Shown: positions 10,591-22,168, numbered from the stretch's first letter. The stretch: DNA of 64,000 bases from Cervus elaphus (GCF_910594005.1 NC_057823.1:57100015-57164014), one strand, 5' to 3'. The notes: a model not told the origin generated them from the sequence alone. Numbers and translations: made by a program.

Positions 10591-11580
10591 TTCAAACGGA
10601 TTCATGTAAATATACCATCAGCAGGAAATCACAAATGACTTATTTTGGAAAACGAACGAGAAGATATTATGAGAAAATAAAAAAATGCTCAGTTTTATTT
10701 AAGGACTAAGGAAATGGAATGTGATTAGGGATGCCAGCTAAGATGTTTTGACTGAAAGAGAGAGCTAAGACACTAAAAACATTCATTCTTTCCTCTTATT
10801 TACTTTTAAACACTTAAAAAAAAACCAACAAATTTTGAAATCAATGTCAATATGAATATTCATAATAATCCTTGTTGGTCTAGTTTAATTACAAACAACA
10901 CTGGACTCAATGGGTTCCTCACATTTTCCACGTCAGTCTTGGAGAAGAAGAATATTTCTATTTTTAAACATTGTGCAACCCTAAAAATAACCAACAAATC
11001 TATTGTTTATAGGGAGCTTAAAGAGAATCTCTTTTTTCTCTAAATTAAATAATCTGTTTAAGTCTATTATTTATTATGACATTTAAGAACTTTTGAGAAC
11101 CTTGAAAGGAAATCTGTAAATTCTGATGTTAATTCACACAGAAAAATCGATTTGATAAATGCAAGGTTTGGATTCATTTTATTTAGGGTGAAAATATACT
11201 TGAAATATGGGTTGTGAATTTTATTAATCTTTTCATCCTTGGGGCCCGAATGCTGACACTTCTCCATTAGGCACTTGAGAAGTTACAGTGATGGACAGTT
11301 CATCAGTCAGCCTCAGGCCATGGACCTTTCCAGCAGCCTAGCGGTCCAGTGATCAATATGACATGACCTAGTGAAAGCTCCTACTGATGTTGTCATCACA
11401 TTGTAGCTTGCAAAGAATACAAATCTGAATAGTCTGAACTGCTGTAATATTTATTTGCCCTCAGGTTTGCTTTTCTTAGAGGATTTCTTTTTGCCTCAAT
11501 GCCCAATAAATTATTATACTTTACACAATATAACATAGCAGAACAATCATGAAATTGTGTTTGGAATCATTAAAAAGTCC
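10591..11580. other. Unclassified AT-rich sequence
   Basis: No repeat family, exon or RNA gene recognised. The short open frames in it have no recognisable product. Confidence 0.5.
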
Positions 11581-11795
11581 CAGCTGTGGACACATTACTT
11601 AGATCTGTCTGAGTCTGTTTCTGTTTCTCTCTCTCCACCCCTCTCTCTCAATCTAAATATAAGAATAAGTATTACTAGTTTAAAGTTATTGCAAGCTTTA
11701 AATGTGCCAAAACATATAAAACACTTAATATAATGCTTGATTCCTAAATGATGTTCAATCAATATTAATTATCATAATATTGTTAGCATTTATAA
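11581..11795 (+). mobile_element. MIR SINE remnant
   Basis: ACACATTACTTAGATCTGTC, GAGTCTGTTTC, then AAGAATAAGTATTACTAG and AAAACACTTAATATAATGCT follow MIR order in sense orientation. The middle contains a CTCTCT-rich expansion. Confidence 0.65.
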
Positions 11796-11994
11796 ATTTT
11801 CAAAAATATTTAAATACCTTGAAAAGGAATGATTCTTTCAGATGAGAGAGAAAAACAAAACAAAACAACGTGTGTGATCAGGAGAGTTCTTGACTTCAAA
11901 TGAAAACTTTGGGGTTGTTGCCTCAGCATTATCATTGGTTAGTGGGACACAGGCTCCCAAACTATAGATTGGAGGAGATATGCTAGATCTACTT

Positions 11995-12440
11995 ATTTGA
12001 AAACATTTGTGAAGCCCTACTATGCACAAGGAAATACAGCTGTGAACAAGATACAGTCTTTGCTCCCATAGGGCTTCCATTGTAGTGGGAGAGACAGAGG
12101 GAAATGTGTTTAAGAATACATAAATAAGATAATTTTATACAATAAGATGATGGTACTGTAAAATAAGAACATGGGTTAGAGAGCAAATAAAGGGAGAAAG
12201 GATCTGCATTAGATGTAGTGGGCATTGAATGCCTTCGAGAAGGTGACGTTCAAATCAATTAATGGTGAAAATAGTCTAGCCATGGAAAGCCCTAAGGAAA
12301 GAGCATGCCAGGCAGAGAGAACCATGATTTAGGAATAAACTTGATCTGTAAGAAACATAACAATCAATATCACTGAAGTATAGTTAGGGCAGAATAGAAG
12401 GTCAAAGGCGAAGCTGAAAAACATAAAGGTCTTTCGATGA
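11995..12440 (-). mobile_element. L2-type LINE remnant, antisense 3' end
   Basis: CCCTACTATGCACAAGGAAA, ACAGCTGTGAACAAGATACA, GAGAAGGTGACGTTC and GCATGCCAGGCAGAGAGAAC follow the order of the old mammalian L2 3' region read antisense. Strongly diverged; subfamily not resolved. Confidence 0.55.
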
Positions 12441-13726
12441 TACCTAAGCTCTTATTGTAATCTAATTTTCAAAGTTTATAAGACTGGACAGTAATCCTGA
12501 TTTTTTTTTTCTTTAGCTTAGAAGGAAATGAGATGACATATTCACTAAAAGTTATAAATCCTGGGCTCATTCACAGACAAGATTTTTAAATTCTTTCATG
12601 TTCCATAAATAAAAGAGATGGTAAAAATGTGCACTATTTTGGAAACTGGTTTTGTTTTTTTCATTAGGCTAATAATTATTAAATGGCTCATATATTTCTA
12701 TGATCATAAAGACAAAGAAAAGCACTCTGTCCTACACTTGTTAGAGCTGAAGGGAAGGACAGAGCCAGAGTAATTCTATATTTTCTAGAGAATAAAAGTA
12801 TATTCCTTTCAAATAAACTAAAAGTAAAAGCACTTCATAATATATGACTTGTTTCTGCTATTTGGAATGTTGCTTTTATAGGAAGAGATTAATCTAGTGA
12901 TATCTATAGATACAGCAATAACTTGTTTATGAGATATTGATTTCTAAAATTAAAATCTTAGTAGTATATTTTCAATCTAAATTAATGCTTCATTAAGCTA
13001 ATTAATTGCATGACAGTAACTAGAACAGTTAGAGATTGTAATTAATCATAATCACACAGTATTCCTTTGTCAATCCATAGGTGTGATGTGATATTTTGGA
13101 AATCAGATAATTTTTACATAGGAGTAAAGTAAGCTAATATGTATTTATGTTATGGGGCACCAATGTTACAGTATCATTAGATATGTAGAGTAACATAAAG
13201 ATATTTGTTTCTGGGGGAAATGAATTTTGATGCTGCACCTCTTTTGTTTCCTCTCCATATCTCTGTCTCTCCATCTCTTTCTCTGTCTCTCTCTCTGCCT
13301 GTCCCCCACTTACTGCATAGTGTATACATGGCCCTTACAAATCACTTTCTCTTGCTGGATCAATAGTGTATCCATCTGAGAAATAGAGTTGGCCTAAATG
13401 ACTTCTAAGATCTCTTACATTTCTAAAAATGTCAGTTTGGGAAGATGGCATTCCTTAGGAAGAAGTTGACCTCAGCCATTCCCACTGTTTCTTTTAATAA
13501 CTTTATGCTGACAGTCCCAAATCTGTGTCTCTGTTTCTCGCCTGACATTCGGCCCTTTATATCCAACAACTAACTGGACATTTCAACTTAGGTATGTTTG
13601 GTGCAGGTGCCTAAACTGCAGCTTGAGTAAAGCTGAACTTTTTATCCTTTCCATCCCATTTACTCCTTTTGAGCTTCCTCTCTGAGTCAATAGTACTAAC
13701 AAACACACATTCATTCAGGTCAGAAT
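12441..13726. other. Unclassified sequence with a CT-rich microsatellite
   Basis: Mostly AT-rich with no recognised family. A (TCTC)-rich tract lies at about 13255-13302, followed by a short MIR/L2-like tail motif (TGACTTCTAAGATCTCTTAC) near 13400. Confidence 0.5.
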
Positions 13727-13737
13727 ATGTGGTCATT

Positions 13738-13931
13738 CGTAGCTCAGTCGGTAAAAAATCTGCCTGCTGTGCAGGGGACCTGGGTTCGATTCCTGGGTTG
13801 GGAAGATCCCCCAGAGAAGGAAATAGCAACCCACTCCAGTATTCTTGCCTGGAGATTCCCATGGGCAGAGGAGCCTGGCAGGCTACAGTTCATGGGGTCA
13901 CAAGAGTCAGACATGACTTAGCGATTAAACC
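13738..13931 (+). mobile_element. Bov-tA SINE, left arm of an inverted pair
   Basis: Sense Bov-tA from TAGCTCAGTCGGTAAAAAAT to a tail ending in (ACC)n at about 13928-13940. About 12 bases of the usual head are missing. The B box is perfect (GGTTCGATTCC). The left boundary is the TSD ATGTGGTCATT at 13727-13737. Confidence 0.9.
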
Positions 13932-13945
13932 ACCACCACCATGAA

Positions 13946-14156
13946 TGTGAAAGTTCCAGTCTCTCAGTAGTGTCTGACTCTTTGCAACCCCATGGACTGT
14001 AGCCCACCAGGCTCCTCTGTCCATGGAATTCTCCAGGCAAGAATAATGGAGTGGGTTGCCATGCCCTCCTCCAGGGGATCTTCCTGACTCAGGGATCAAA
14101 CCTGGGTCTCCCTCATTGCAGGTAGATTCTTTACCGTCTGAGCCACCAGAGAAGCC
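13946..14156 (-). mobile_element. Bov-tA SINE, right arm of an inverted pair
   Basis: Antisense Bov-tA, tail facing the tail of the plus-strand copy 14 bases away. Its head ends at GAGAAGCC and is followed after six bases by ATGTGGTCATT (14163-14173), the same 11-mer that precedes the left arm. The B box has lost its CG. Confidence 0.9.
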
Positions 14157-14174
14157 ATTATAATGTGGTCATTA

Positions 14175-14604
14175 TAACCCACAGCTAATTTGTCACCCAG
14201 TTGTAGATTATAACTCCCAAATGTCTCTCTAAACCACTCATGGTTCCCATATCCCTGCCCTAGTGTTAGGCAATGGGGTTATCTTCTCTGAGCTGGGCAT
14301 CTAAGAGCCATGTGACTACTCTCCTACATGCCTCTCTTCCCTGTCTCCAAAGCAGTCCCTCTGAAAGGTGAAACCAATAATATTGCTTCTCTCTCTTTGC
14401 CAAAGTCTCAAATATTATACATGTCCTTCAAGGCACAACTTGGTCTCTGCCTACTGATTAAGCTGTATGATTTGTCATTTTCTTCTTTTCTGCTGTGATT
14501 CATCCACTCCTCTCTTATCTGTGACTTTTCATATCATGGCTGTTCTTTTGGGAAAATTATTCTTTCCAACAAGATTTTTCTTATTCCATGGGTTTACTAT
14601 ACTA
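14175..14604. other. Unclassified sequence, possibly degraded L2
   Basis: A stretch near 14420-14450 (ATGTCCTTCAAGGCACAACT) resembles the L2 3' region, but the rest is not recognisable. Confidence 0.4.
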
Positions 14605-15592
14605 CAATGTAACTTTAAAATTAGATAAATTATATCCCATATTAAACCCTCCATTGGCTTCCCATTGCAATTAGAGTTTGGAAGGAAAGTTTTGACCAAC
14701 CTAGATAGCATATTAAAAAGCAGAGACATTACTTTGCCAACAAAGGTCTGTCTAGTCAAGGCTATGGTTTTTCCAGTGGTCATGTATGGATGTGAGAGTT
14801 GGACTGTGAAGAAAGCTGAGCACCAAAGAATTGATGCTTTTGAACTATGGTGTTGGAGAAGACTCTTGAGAGCCCTTTGGACTGCAAGGAGATTCAACTA
14901 GTCCATCTTAAAGGGGATCAGTCCTGGGTGTCCACTGGAAGGTCTGATGCTGAAGCTGAAACTCCAGTACTTTGGCCATCTCATGTGAAGAGTTGACTCA
15001 TTGGAAAAGACCCTGATGCTGGGAGGGATATGGGGCAGGAGAAGGGGACGACAGAGGATGAGATGGCTGGATGGCATTACCAACTCGATGGACATGGGTT
15101 TGAGTAAACTCTGGGAGTTGGTGATGGACAGGGAGGCCTGGCGTGCTGCGATTCATGGGGTTGCAAAGAGTCGGACAGGACTGAGCGACTGAACTGAACT
15201 GAACTGAAATATACTCCTTTATTTTATGAGATAAAATCCATACTTCTGTCAGAGTCTGCATGTTCTATCCTTAGCTTAGTTCTGTGTCCTCAGGGTTGAC
15301 AAAGTTCTTATCTTTACAGAAATATTCTTATCCAAGATTTTACAAGGAGCCAAGATCTTGATGGTTTCTCAGTTCTAATTGAAATTGCCTTTTCACTGCT
15401 AGTCAATCTCTTCATTGGTTTAAACGTGTTTATCACTATCTGAAATTACTTGATTTATTTTATCACTTGCATATTATTTTTTCTCTTTAACTAAACTGGA
15501 AGCTTTCCGAGGGTCTTATCTGTTTTGTTTGGCATCCTTCCTTAGTTTCAGGAATACAATAGATACTAAAAAAATGATAGTGAATGAAATTC
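14605..15592 (+). mobile_element. L2 LINE 3' end, split by BovB
   Basis: Left part 14605-14682 contains CCATTGGCTTCCCATTGCAA. Right part 15209-15592 contains GAAATTACTTGATTTATTTT, ACTGGAAGCTTTCCGAGGGT and ends with ATGATAGTGAATGAAA, the L2 3' end in sense orientation. The BovB at 14683-15208 interrupts it. Confidence 0.75.
14683..15208 (+). mobile_element. 5'-truncated BovB in L2
   Basis: Begins at the TTGGAAGGAAAGTTTTGACC block and runs through the BovB 3' end to GACTGAACTGAACTGAA. The open frame at 14665-14901 is the BovB C-terminal region (LTNLDSILKSRDITLPTKV, then MYGCESWTVKKAEHQRIDAF). It has no RT domain. Confidence 0.9.
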
Positions 15593-15699
15593 ACCACTTA
15601 TACTTCACATGCTGTGGAAGATGTCCTGATTTCCTGGACCAAAAAAAATAGTTTCCTAAAATATCATATCTATATCTGTGTTTATCTTTTGATATGATG
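15593..15699. other. Unclassified spacer
   Basis: About 100 bases between the L2 end and the next L1, with no recognised family. Confidence 0.5.
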
Positions 15700-16284
15700 A
15701 ACCACAATTACTACTTTAATAGCTTTATTAAAATGTAGGTAGTTGATATACAAAGGACTATACATATTTGTGTACAACTTGACAAGTTTAGACATATGCA
15801 AACATTTGTGATACTGTCACCACAGTTAAGGTGACGGAAACCTCCCAGAGTTTCCTCATCTGTCCACTTTGTTGTTTGTGGTGGTTGGGTTTATTTTGTC
15901 TTGGTTGTTGTATTGTCATTGTTTGTTTTGTAGAGACACTTAACTTGAGATCTATTGTCTTAATTTTCTAGTATATACTATCATATAGTTAACTATTAGG
16001 TATAGCAGATCTCTAGAATTTATTTATTCATCACAACTGAAACTTTGTATTTGTTGAATAACAACTTCCCATTCCCTGCACATCTGAACCCCTGGAAACT
16101 ACTATTGTATCTTCTTCTCTCTTTGACTATTTTAAATAATTCCTCTGGGTACAATTATGCAGCATTTCTCCTTCTGTGACTGACTTATTTCACTTAGCAT
16201 AATGTCCTTTAGGTTCATCCATGTTGTCAGGACTTCCTTATCTTTGAAGGCTGAATAATATTCTATTCTATTCTCTGTCTATGT

Positions 16285-16310
16285 GCACACACACACACAT
16301 ACACACACAT
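16285..16310. repeat. (CA)n microsatellite
   Basis: Short imperfect (CA)n inside the antisense L1, preceded by three TATTC repeats at about 16258-16272. Confidence 0.9.
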
Positions 16311-16625
16311 CACATTTTTAATCCATTCTTCTATTGATAGATACTTGAGTTGTTTCCATATCTTGGCTATTGTAAATAATACTGCAATGAGCAGATATCT
16401 GTTTGAGATTTTAATTTCAGTTCTTTTGGATACCCACTCAGGAGATGGAAGCTGGATCATAATGTAAGTTAATTTTTAATTTTTTGAGGGGCCTCCTTAG
16501 TTTTTGCCACAGTGGCATGACTATTTTACATTCCCACCAATAATGCACATGGGTTTGAATTTCTCCACAACGTTGTCAACACTTGTCTTCTATTTTTTTA
16601 ATAATAGCCATCCTAACAGGTATGA

Positions 16626-16899
16626 TGGAGAAGGCAATGGCACCCCACTCCAGTACTCTTGCCTGGAAAATCCCATGGATGGGGGAGCCTGGTGGGCTGC
16701 CGTCTGTGGGGTCACACAGAGTCAGACACGACTGAGCGACTTCACTTTCACTTTTCACTTTCATGCATTGGAGAAGGAAATGGCAACCCACTCCAGTGTT
16801 CTTGCCTGGAGAATCCCAGGGATGGCAGAGCCTGGTGGGCTGCCCTCTATGGTGTTGCACAGAGTCAGACACAACTGATGCGACTTAACAGCAGCAGTG
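16626..16899 (+). mobile_element. Bov-A2 SINE (dimer of Bov-A)
   Basis: Two Bov-A units in tandem, the second starting at TGGAGAAGGAAATGGCAACC after the CACTTTCACTTTTCACTTTC linker, ending in GCAGCAG. There is no tRNA head. The 10-bp TSD is ACAGGTATGA (16616-16625) and ACAGGTGTGA (16900-16909). Confidence 0.95.
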
Positions 16900-16965
16900 A
16901 CAGGTGTGAAGTGATATTTTATTTTGGTTTTGATTTAGACATATATATGTGATTTAATGAGATAT

Positions 16966-17262
16966 AATAGTCTATAAGAAGATTTCAAAGAAAACAATGA
17001 AAATAATAGGAAATATCAGTTGAGATGTTGGTTAGTAAAAGTAAATTTATCTTGTGTGTATAGAAAGTATAGAATATTTGAGAATATGAGATCCAGCACT
17101 AATTTCCTTTGGTTCTTGTCAGCTTTCTACTTTCAGTAACATTTTATTGGATGATGGCTCCTGTCTGGTGGTCTTTGTATGAGGTCTTATTCCTTGTACT
17201 ATACCTCTTTTCATAGAGCATCTGAGTAAGCTTCTGTTCTTTGCCGTGAATCAGGCCTTAGG
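16966..17262. other. Unclassified sequence
   Basis: No recognised repeat, exon or RNA gene. Confidence 0.5.
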
Positions 17263-17272
17263 CAAATGAAGA

Positions 17273-17471
17273 CTGAAAGTGAAAGTTTACTCAGTTGTGT
17301 CTGACTCTTTGAAACCCCATGGCCTATGCAGTCCATGAAATTCTCCAGGCAAGAATACTGGAGTGGGTAGCTGTTCCCTTTTCCAGGGGAATCTTCCCAA
17401 CCCAGTGATTGGACTCAGGTCTCCCTGCATTGCAAGCAGATTCTTTACCAGCTGAGCCAAAAGGGAAGCCC
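17273..17471 (-). mobile_element. Bov-tA SINE, antisense
   Basis: Complete copy, tail GAAAGTGAAAGTTTACTCAG to head GAGCCAAAAGGGAAGCCC. TSD CAAATGAAGA (17263-17272) and CAAATAAAGA (17472-17481), 9 of 10. Confidence 0.9.
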
Positions 17472-17612
17472 CAAATAAAGATATGGTATGTTCAAAAGGT
17501 TCTGGGTGATAGAAAGAAAACAGTATTTGAATTTCATCAATATGCTAATTATTTCTCTGTTTTGGAAGTTAATGTTTATTAGCTCTCATATATTTTCTTT
17601 TTAATATCTATG

Positions 17613-17846
17613 TTCAGTTCAGTTTAGTCACTCAGTCGTGTCCGACTCTTTGCGACCCCATGAATTGCAGCACGCTAGGCCTCCCTGTCCATCACCAACC
17701 CCCGTGGCTTACTCAAACCCATGTCCATCAAGTCGGTGATGCCATCCAGCCATCTCATCCTCTGTCGTCCCCTTCTCCTCCTGCCCCTAATCCCTCCCAG
17801 CATCAGGATCTTTTCCAATGAATCAACTCATTGCATGAGATAGCCA
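17613..17846 (-). mobile_element. 5'-truncated BovB 3' end
   Basis: Antisense 3' end of about 234 bases. TSD AATATCTATG (17603-17612) and AATATCTGT (17847-17855), one mismatch. Confidence 0.9.
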
Positions 17847-17855
17847 AATATCTGT

Positions 17856-18434
17856 AGAAGCTATCTAGGAATATATCTTTGTGACTTTAATACCATATCA
17901 GTGAAAGAATTGGGTTCAGGTATATTCATGACTTTTGTGAGCTCACAGCCCATCCAGCTGAGTTGAATATATGCAGCTTCCTTCAGCTTGGTACCATGGT
18001 TTCCATCTCTCAGAAAGCACTCGCTGTACCGCCCTCCTGCTCTGGATCCCTCCACTTTGAACTCTGTTTCCCACTGAGATTTTAGTTTGTGACTTTTTAT
18101 GAGCTGTTTTTCTGCTAACTGCAATCTAGTCTGCTTGCAACAGCAGGTTATTGATAGCTCAAAGTAATATTTTCCTTAGAAATCTAGAGGAGGCATTTTT
18201 TTAGGGATCCCAAATGCTTTACCAGCAAAGGTTGGTTGTTAATTGATTGATTGATTTTCAGTTTTCTTATCATACTCAGAAACTATCTCCCACTATCAGG
18301 TTGGAAAACTTAGGCAAGAGAAAAAGATAGTGAATCACTCACCATCATGTAGAACCAGAATTGGAAACTTTCTTCCAGCCTAGGGGTCTTAAACTACCTT
18401 CCCCAATCCACACTTGATCCAGGTACTGATTAGG
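17856..18434. other. Unclassified sequence
   Basis: No family recognised. A short (TTGA)n-like stretch is at about 18240-18256. The 87-codon minus-strand frame at 17861-18124 has no recognisable product. Confidence 0.5.
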
Positions 18435-18685
18435 TGCTGGTGCTCTGAGGCCAGATGGCCTCAGTGGAACTCATACTCTTGCCACTTACTAAGCTGTATT
18501 GACCTAGGAGAAATGACGTAGTCCCCTCAGCCTTGCTCTACTCATTTGTAGAATGGAGATAATAAGCATAACTGTCTCAGATTTTTTTGTGAGGATTAAT
18601 TGAGATGATGAATGTAAATCATCTGGCATGGTGCCTAGTACACATTAAGTACTGAAACTTATTTTCTATTACTGCAGTAGTAGTG
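18435..18685 (+). mobile_element. MIR SINE, sense
   Basis: TTGCCACTTACTAAGCTGTA, CTCATTTGTAGAATGGAGAT, GTGAGGATTAATTGAGATGA and GGTGCCTAGTACACATTAAG follow MIR order nearly to the end. Confidence 0.8.
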
Positions 18686-18869
18686 CATAGCATGATAAAT
18701 GGCTTATTAAAGTTAAGTCAAATCAGTTATTAATGTTTGGTGAAGTGCCTCTTCCCAGTGCTTTGTGTCCTAGGAAAATACAAACAGAGTGGAATCCAGT
18801 CTTCAGTTTCATGATGCTAATACAGCAGTTGAGTCAAAAAGGCTACCTGTGAAAAGTTAATTTAACAGA

Positions 18870-19235
18870 TACAATAGTTATTGAGTATTTGGCCTCTGGG
18901 ATGCAACAAAGAGTCCGACTTTAGTAGAATTTACATTTCAGTTTGGGGAGACTGGCAAATATTGATACTCTTAATAAAGAAGTAATGTGTAGAGAATGAA
19001 GGAATTAAGTTTTATAAAGAGTAGATTGAGTGAATACCATTTGAAATAGGGAAGTCAGGTAGGCCTCCATGGGTAGATGATGTTCCAGAAAGACTTGAGT
19101 TCAGTGTAACTAGTCAGGCCATTATAGAATCAGAGGCTCATTATTTGGTAGAACACACAATCTGCTTTCTGTGGACCCTGGAAGGATTCAAGTCAGTAAG
19201 GACTCAAAGGCAAATGTGGATAAGGCATTTCAAGT
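18870..19235 (-). mobile_element. L2-type LINE remnant, antisense
   Basis: Diverged copy: TTATTGAGTATTTGGCCTCT, GGGGAGACTGGCAAATATTG, GTCAGGTAGGCCTCCATGGG and GATGTTCCAGAAAGACTTGA in the order of the antisense L2 3' region. Confidence 0.5.
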
Positions 19236-19304
19236 GGGAGACGGCAGCAGTGTTCAATACGTGGTTTGTTTACATCTTTGTTAAGCATTGAATAATTATT
19301 GATT

Positions 19305-19522
19305 GGGCTTTCCAGGTGGCTCAGTGGTAAAGAGTCCACCTGCAATGCAGGAGACATGGGTTCGATCCCTGGGTTGGGAAGATCCCCTGGAGAAGGAAAT
19401 AGCAGCCCACTCCATTATTCTTGCCTGGAAAATCTCATGGACAGAGGACCCTGGCAGGCTACCGTCCTTGGGGTCATAAAAGAGCCAGACATGACTTAGT
19501 GACTAAATAATAACAACAACAA
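19305..19522 (+). mobile_element. Bov-tA SINE, sense, with (AAC)n tail
   Basis: Complete copy from GGGCTTTCCAGGTGGCTCAG to GACTTAGTGACTAAATAATA followed by (AAC)n. A and B boxes look intact (GGTTCGATCCC). Confidence 0.9.
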
Positions 19523-19857
19523 TACTGAGTACCCCTAATAGAAAAAACTTTTAGGAAAAGGAAATATCCAGAACAAAATTTGATAATGTAACTTATATGC
19601 CCCTCTACCTTCTTCCCCTTTCTGCTTCTGTAACAAAAATTATTATTCAATTATATTAAACCTATTAACAGCCTCAGAATCTCTCTTAATATATGGCTTA
19701 AGAAAGCTAAATCAGCATTTCATAGTTGACTTGTGAGATGAGGTCTGTTTTTAGGCAAGCAGCTTAATTCCTATACTGCCTAAGTGGCTATGATCTTGCA
19801 AGACTTCATTCACACTTAGGACAGATCTGCTATCAAGAGTTTTCTGACATTCTGGCC
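19523..19857. other. Unclassified sequence with one half of a repeated 36-mer
   Basis: Positions 19753-19788 match 20582-20617 at 31 of 36 bases, all differences being transitions. No named family recognised. Confidence 0.5.
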
Positions 19858-20035
19858 CACTTACAGATTTTTATTTTTATTTTTTTTATTTTTTTTCAGT
19901 GTCCATAATTGTTTACCATAAACTTTTTCTTTCATTTATTTTTATTAGTTGGAGGCTAATTACTTTACAATATTGTAGTGGTTTTTGTCATACATTGACA
20001 TGAATCAGGATGGGGAATACACTTACAGATTTTTA
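19858..20035 (-). mobile_element. Very short 5'-truncated ruminant L1 with 16-bp TSD
   Basis: The body (about 146 bases, 19874-20019) is the antisense L1_BT 3' end: T-rich, then TTATTAGTTGGAGGCTAATT and TTTGTCATACATTGACATGA. CACTTACAGATTTTTA is perfect on both sides (19858-19873 and 20020-20035). Confidence 0.95.
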
Positions 20036-20316
20036 ATCTTTCTTTCCTTAATATTTGTTCCTGTTTTATTTCCAAAATCCTCTCCTGTCATTCACCCCAG
20101 CAATTTTAGATAATGAAATATTTTTATTCATAGCAGTTTAGAACCTTGTGCATAAATGTAGTGAGTGGCTGCCTACATAATGTGATGGAGGATAGCTATA
20201 TCAAGTTATCTGTTCCTTTTTTTTTCTTTTTTTATGATAACCAACAATTACAGCTCTTTTGAGCTGAACAAACACAGTTCATTTGTGTTGATCCATTTTC
20301 ACCATGGTTCATATAC
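20036..20316. other. Unclassified sequence
   Basis: Nothing recognised. Confidence 0.5.
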
Positions 20317-20372
20317 CTGGTGACCTACAGTCCATGGGGTTGTAAAGAACCAGATACAACTAAACGACTTTT
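20317..20372 (+). mobile_element. Bov-A/BovB 3' end fragment
   Basis: CTACAGTCCATGGGGTTGTA and the following GACTTTTA-type tail, about 56 bases, plus strand. Too short to say SINE or LINE. Confidence 0.6.
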
Positions 20373-21735
20373 ACTCACTCATTCACTCAGTGCTCTATAG
20401 TTTGATATTCCGTCCATTAATACACCTAAACTTATAATATTGTGCTTTCTATATGTAGGCTTCAAACTTACAAGTTTGCCCTGGCTTCCTGAAGCAATGA
20501 TGTTGAGAATACTGGTACCTTATGAACTGATTTTTCACTTGTCCACAGTGACTTTTTTCATCCCCATTCTATTGAATTAAAAGGCAAACAGCTCAACTCC
20601 CGTACTGCCTAAGTGGCATGCTAAATTACAACTGTTCCCACACTCTGTAAATAATTGTTTAGGACAGAAAATGCAGGCCTGTATTATTGATTCAGGAACT
20701 CAGGCTTTTTAAGCACGGTATAAAAAAATCAAAAGGGAATCAAAGCCAATTGCTTTGGAAAGGGGAAAAGAAAAGAACAGTGAGTTGCCTCATCATTACA
20801 GACCATTTTGAAGGTTTTGTAAAAGCTTTCTCCAGACTCACATAAGGTATTTGGTTCAAGAGAATAAAAATGTTTACCACCATGAAGCAAATTTCATTAA
20901 GTGAATGTCAAATTTGTGGGGGGAACTAAGTTTCTATTGAAGTTGTTGCCCTGCTTCTTGAAAGTTGAATGATGGTGTTCTGAAGGAAGATGCATGTGGG
21001 CTATATTTTTAGAGTTCAACAAGCCCTCTCTATGTGGCAACAAAATCAGAAACCACACCTTGTAGGAGATGAGGTATGATGGAAAGCAGTGCTTTGAAGA
21101 GCATTTTGGAAAAGCCGCACAATCCCACTTGTATCAGGCCTACACAACAAGGCTACTAGAGAGCTAATCATATCTTTGTGGTACTTGTGGTGCTCCTGTG
21201 TTCAATGTATGCATAGCTAGAAATACGAATTTAAAATAATGCACACACAAATGCAGGTGCAGAGTGAAAGAAAGGGAGGAGGGGGGTGGGGAGGATTCTA
21301 TAAGCAGAACATAAAACATAGGAGTAATGGTTACATTTAAGAGATATCTGAAAACAGGAAGTCTGTGATGGCAAACAAGAAAAATTAGCTTTAAGACTAG
21401 CTTACATGGGTATAAGTAAGAGAATGTGTGTATGTATAACTAAGTATGTAGATTTCCAACCTACCACTGGTACTTAAGAGAATGTTTGCTTTATGTTCAT
21501 AGGCCCTAGAGGAAAGACCTGCAGTTCAATGAGGAGAGCTCATTATACTGGAAATTAAGATTTGAAACCTGTTCTACTTTTCTGCTATCATCAAGTGGTA
21601 CTGTCATGGGCCATGGTCTTTCTCACTCTGATTCTCAGCTTCAGTGTTAGTAAACTGAAATCTTACAGTTCTCACTGTCCTCTTTAAGTCGAATTAGGTC
21701 CTAATTCAAAAACATGTGTGTTCACATATTTATGT
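20373..21735. other. Unclassified, repeat-poor stretch
   Basis: Over 1.3 kb with no ruminant transposon and no recognised old family. Contains the second 36-mer (20582-20617) and a purine-rich tract with G runs at about 21264-21296. No convincing exon. Confidence 0.5.
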
Positions 21736-21739
21736 ATTC

Positions 21740-21965
21740 AGGCACTTAATGTGAAGCCAGTATCCTGGCAAAAAGATTTTCTAGAATTTTCTCATGTTAT
21801 TCTCACAGTCACCCTTAGGGTGAGACGCTGTTAGCATTCTCATTCTTTAGTTTAGGAAACAAGCTTGAATGGGCTTTGTTACCTTACTCATAGTTACTCT
21901 GTTACTAGAGAGTACAGACAAATCTTAAAGCCAAGTCCTTAACATAGGAGTAGTGTTTCTAACTG
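21740..21965 (-). mobile_element. MIR SINE, antisense
   Basis: TTCTCACAGTCACCCTTAGG, TTCTTTAGTTTAGGAAACAA, then ACCTTACTCATAGTTACTCT and AAGCCAAGTCCTTAAC in antisense MIR order. Confidence 0.65.
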
Positions 21966-22120
21966 TTATCTATTTCTGCCCCTGCAATATTCCATGCTGC
22001 TATAAAGGTGATTATTTTTATATGGCCCAAGCCTCTAAAATTAATTTTTTTTGTCCTATCTCAAGATACATATACAATTGGGTATAGATAGCCTGGGCCT
22101 CTGTGGCTATGGTGAGACAG

Positions 22121-22168
22121 ATACTATATATATATATATATCTATATATATATATATATTTTTTTTCT
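22121..22168. repeat. (TA)n microsatellite with T run
   Basis: Two (TA)n blocks separated by TCT, ending in a run of eight T. Confidence 0.9.

Larger units (their letters stand above)
15700..16965 (-). mobile_element. Old L1 LINE 3' end, antisense, split by Bov-A2
   Basis: Antisense L1 3' UTR and ORF2 C-terminal region. Marker blocks are TTATTTCACTTAGCATAATG near 16187, ACTGCAATGAGCAGATATCT near 16381 and ACATTCCCACCAATAATGCA near 16528. The L1 is interrupted at 16626-16899 and resumes to about 16965. Confidence 0.8.

Noticed and set aside
13738..14156. Functional tRNA-Glu genes at SINE heads
   Set aside because: Heads have B boxes but no tRNA cloverleaf and are joined to Bov-A tails; they are SINEs.
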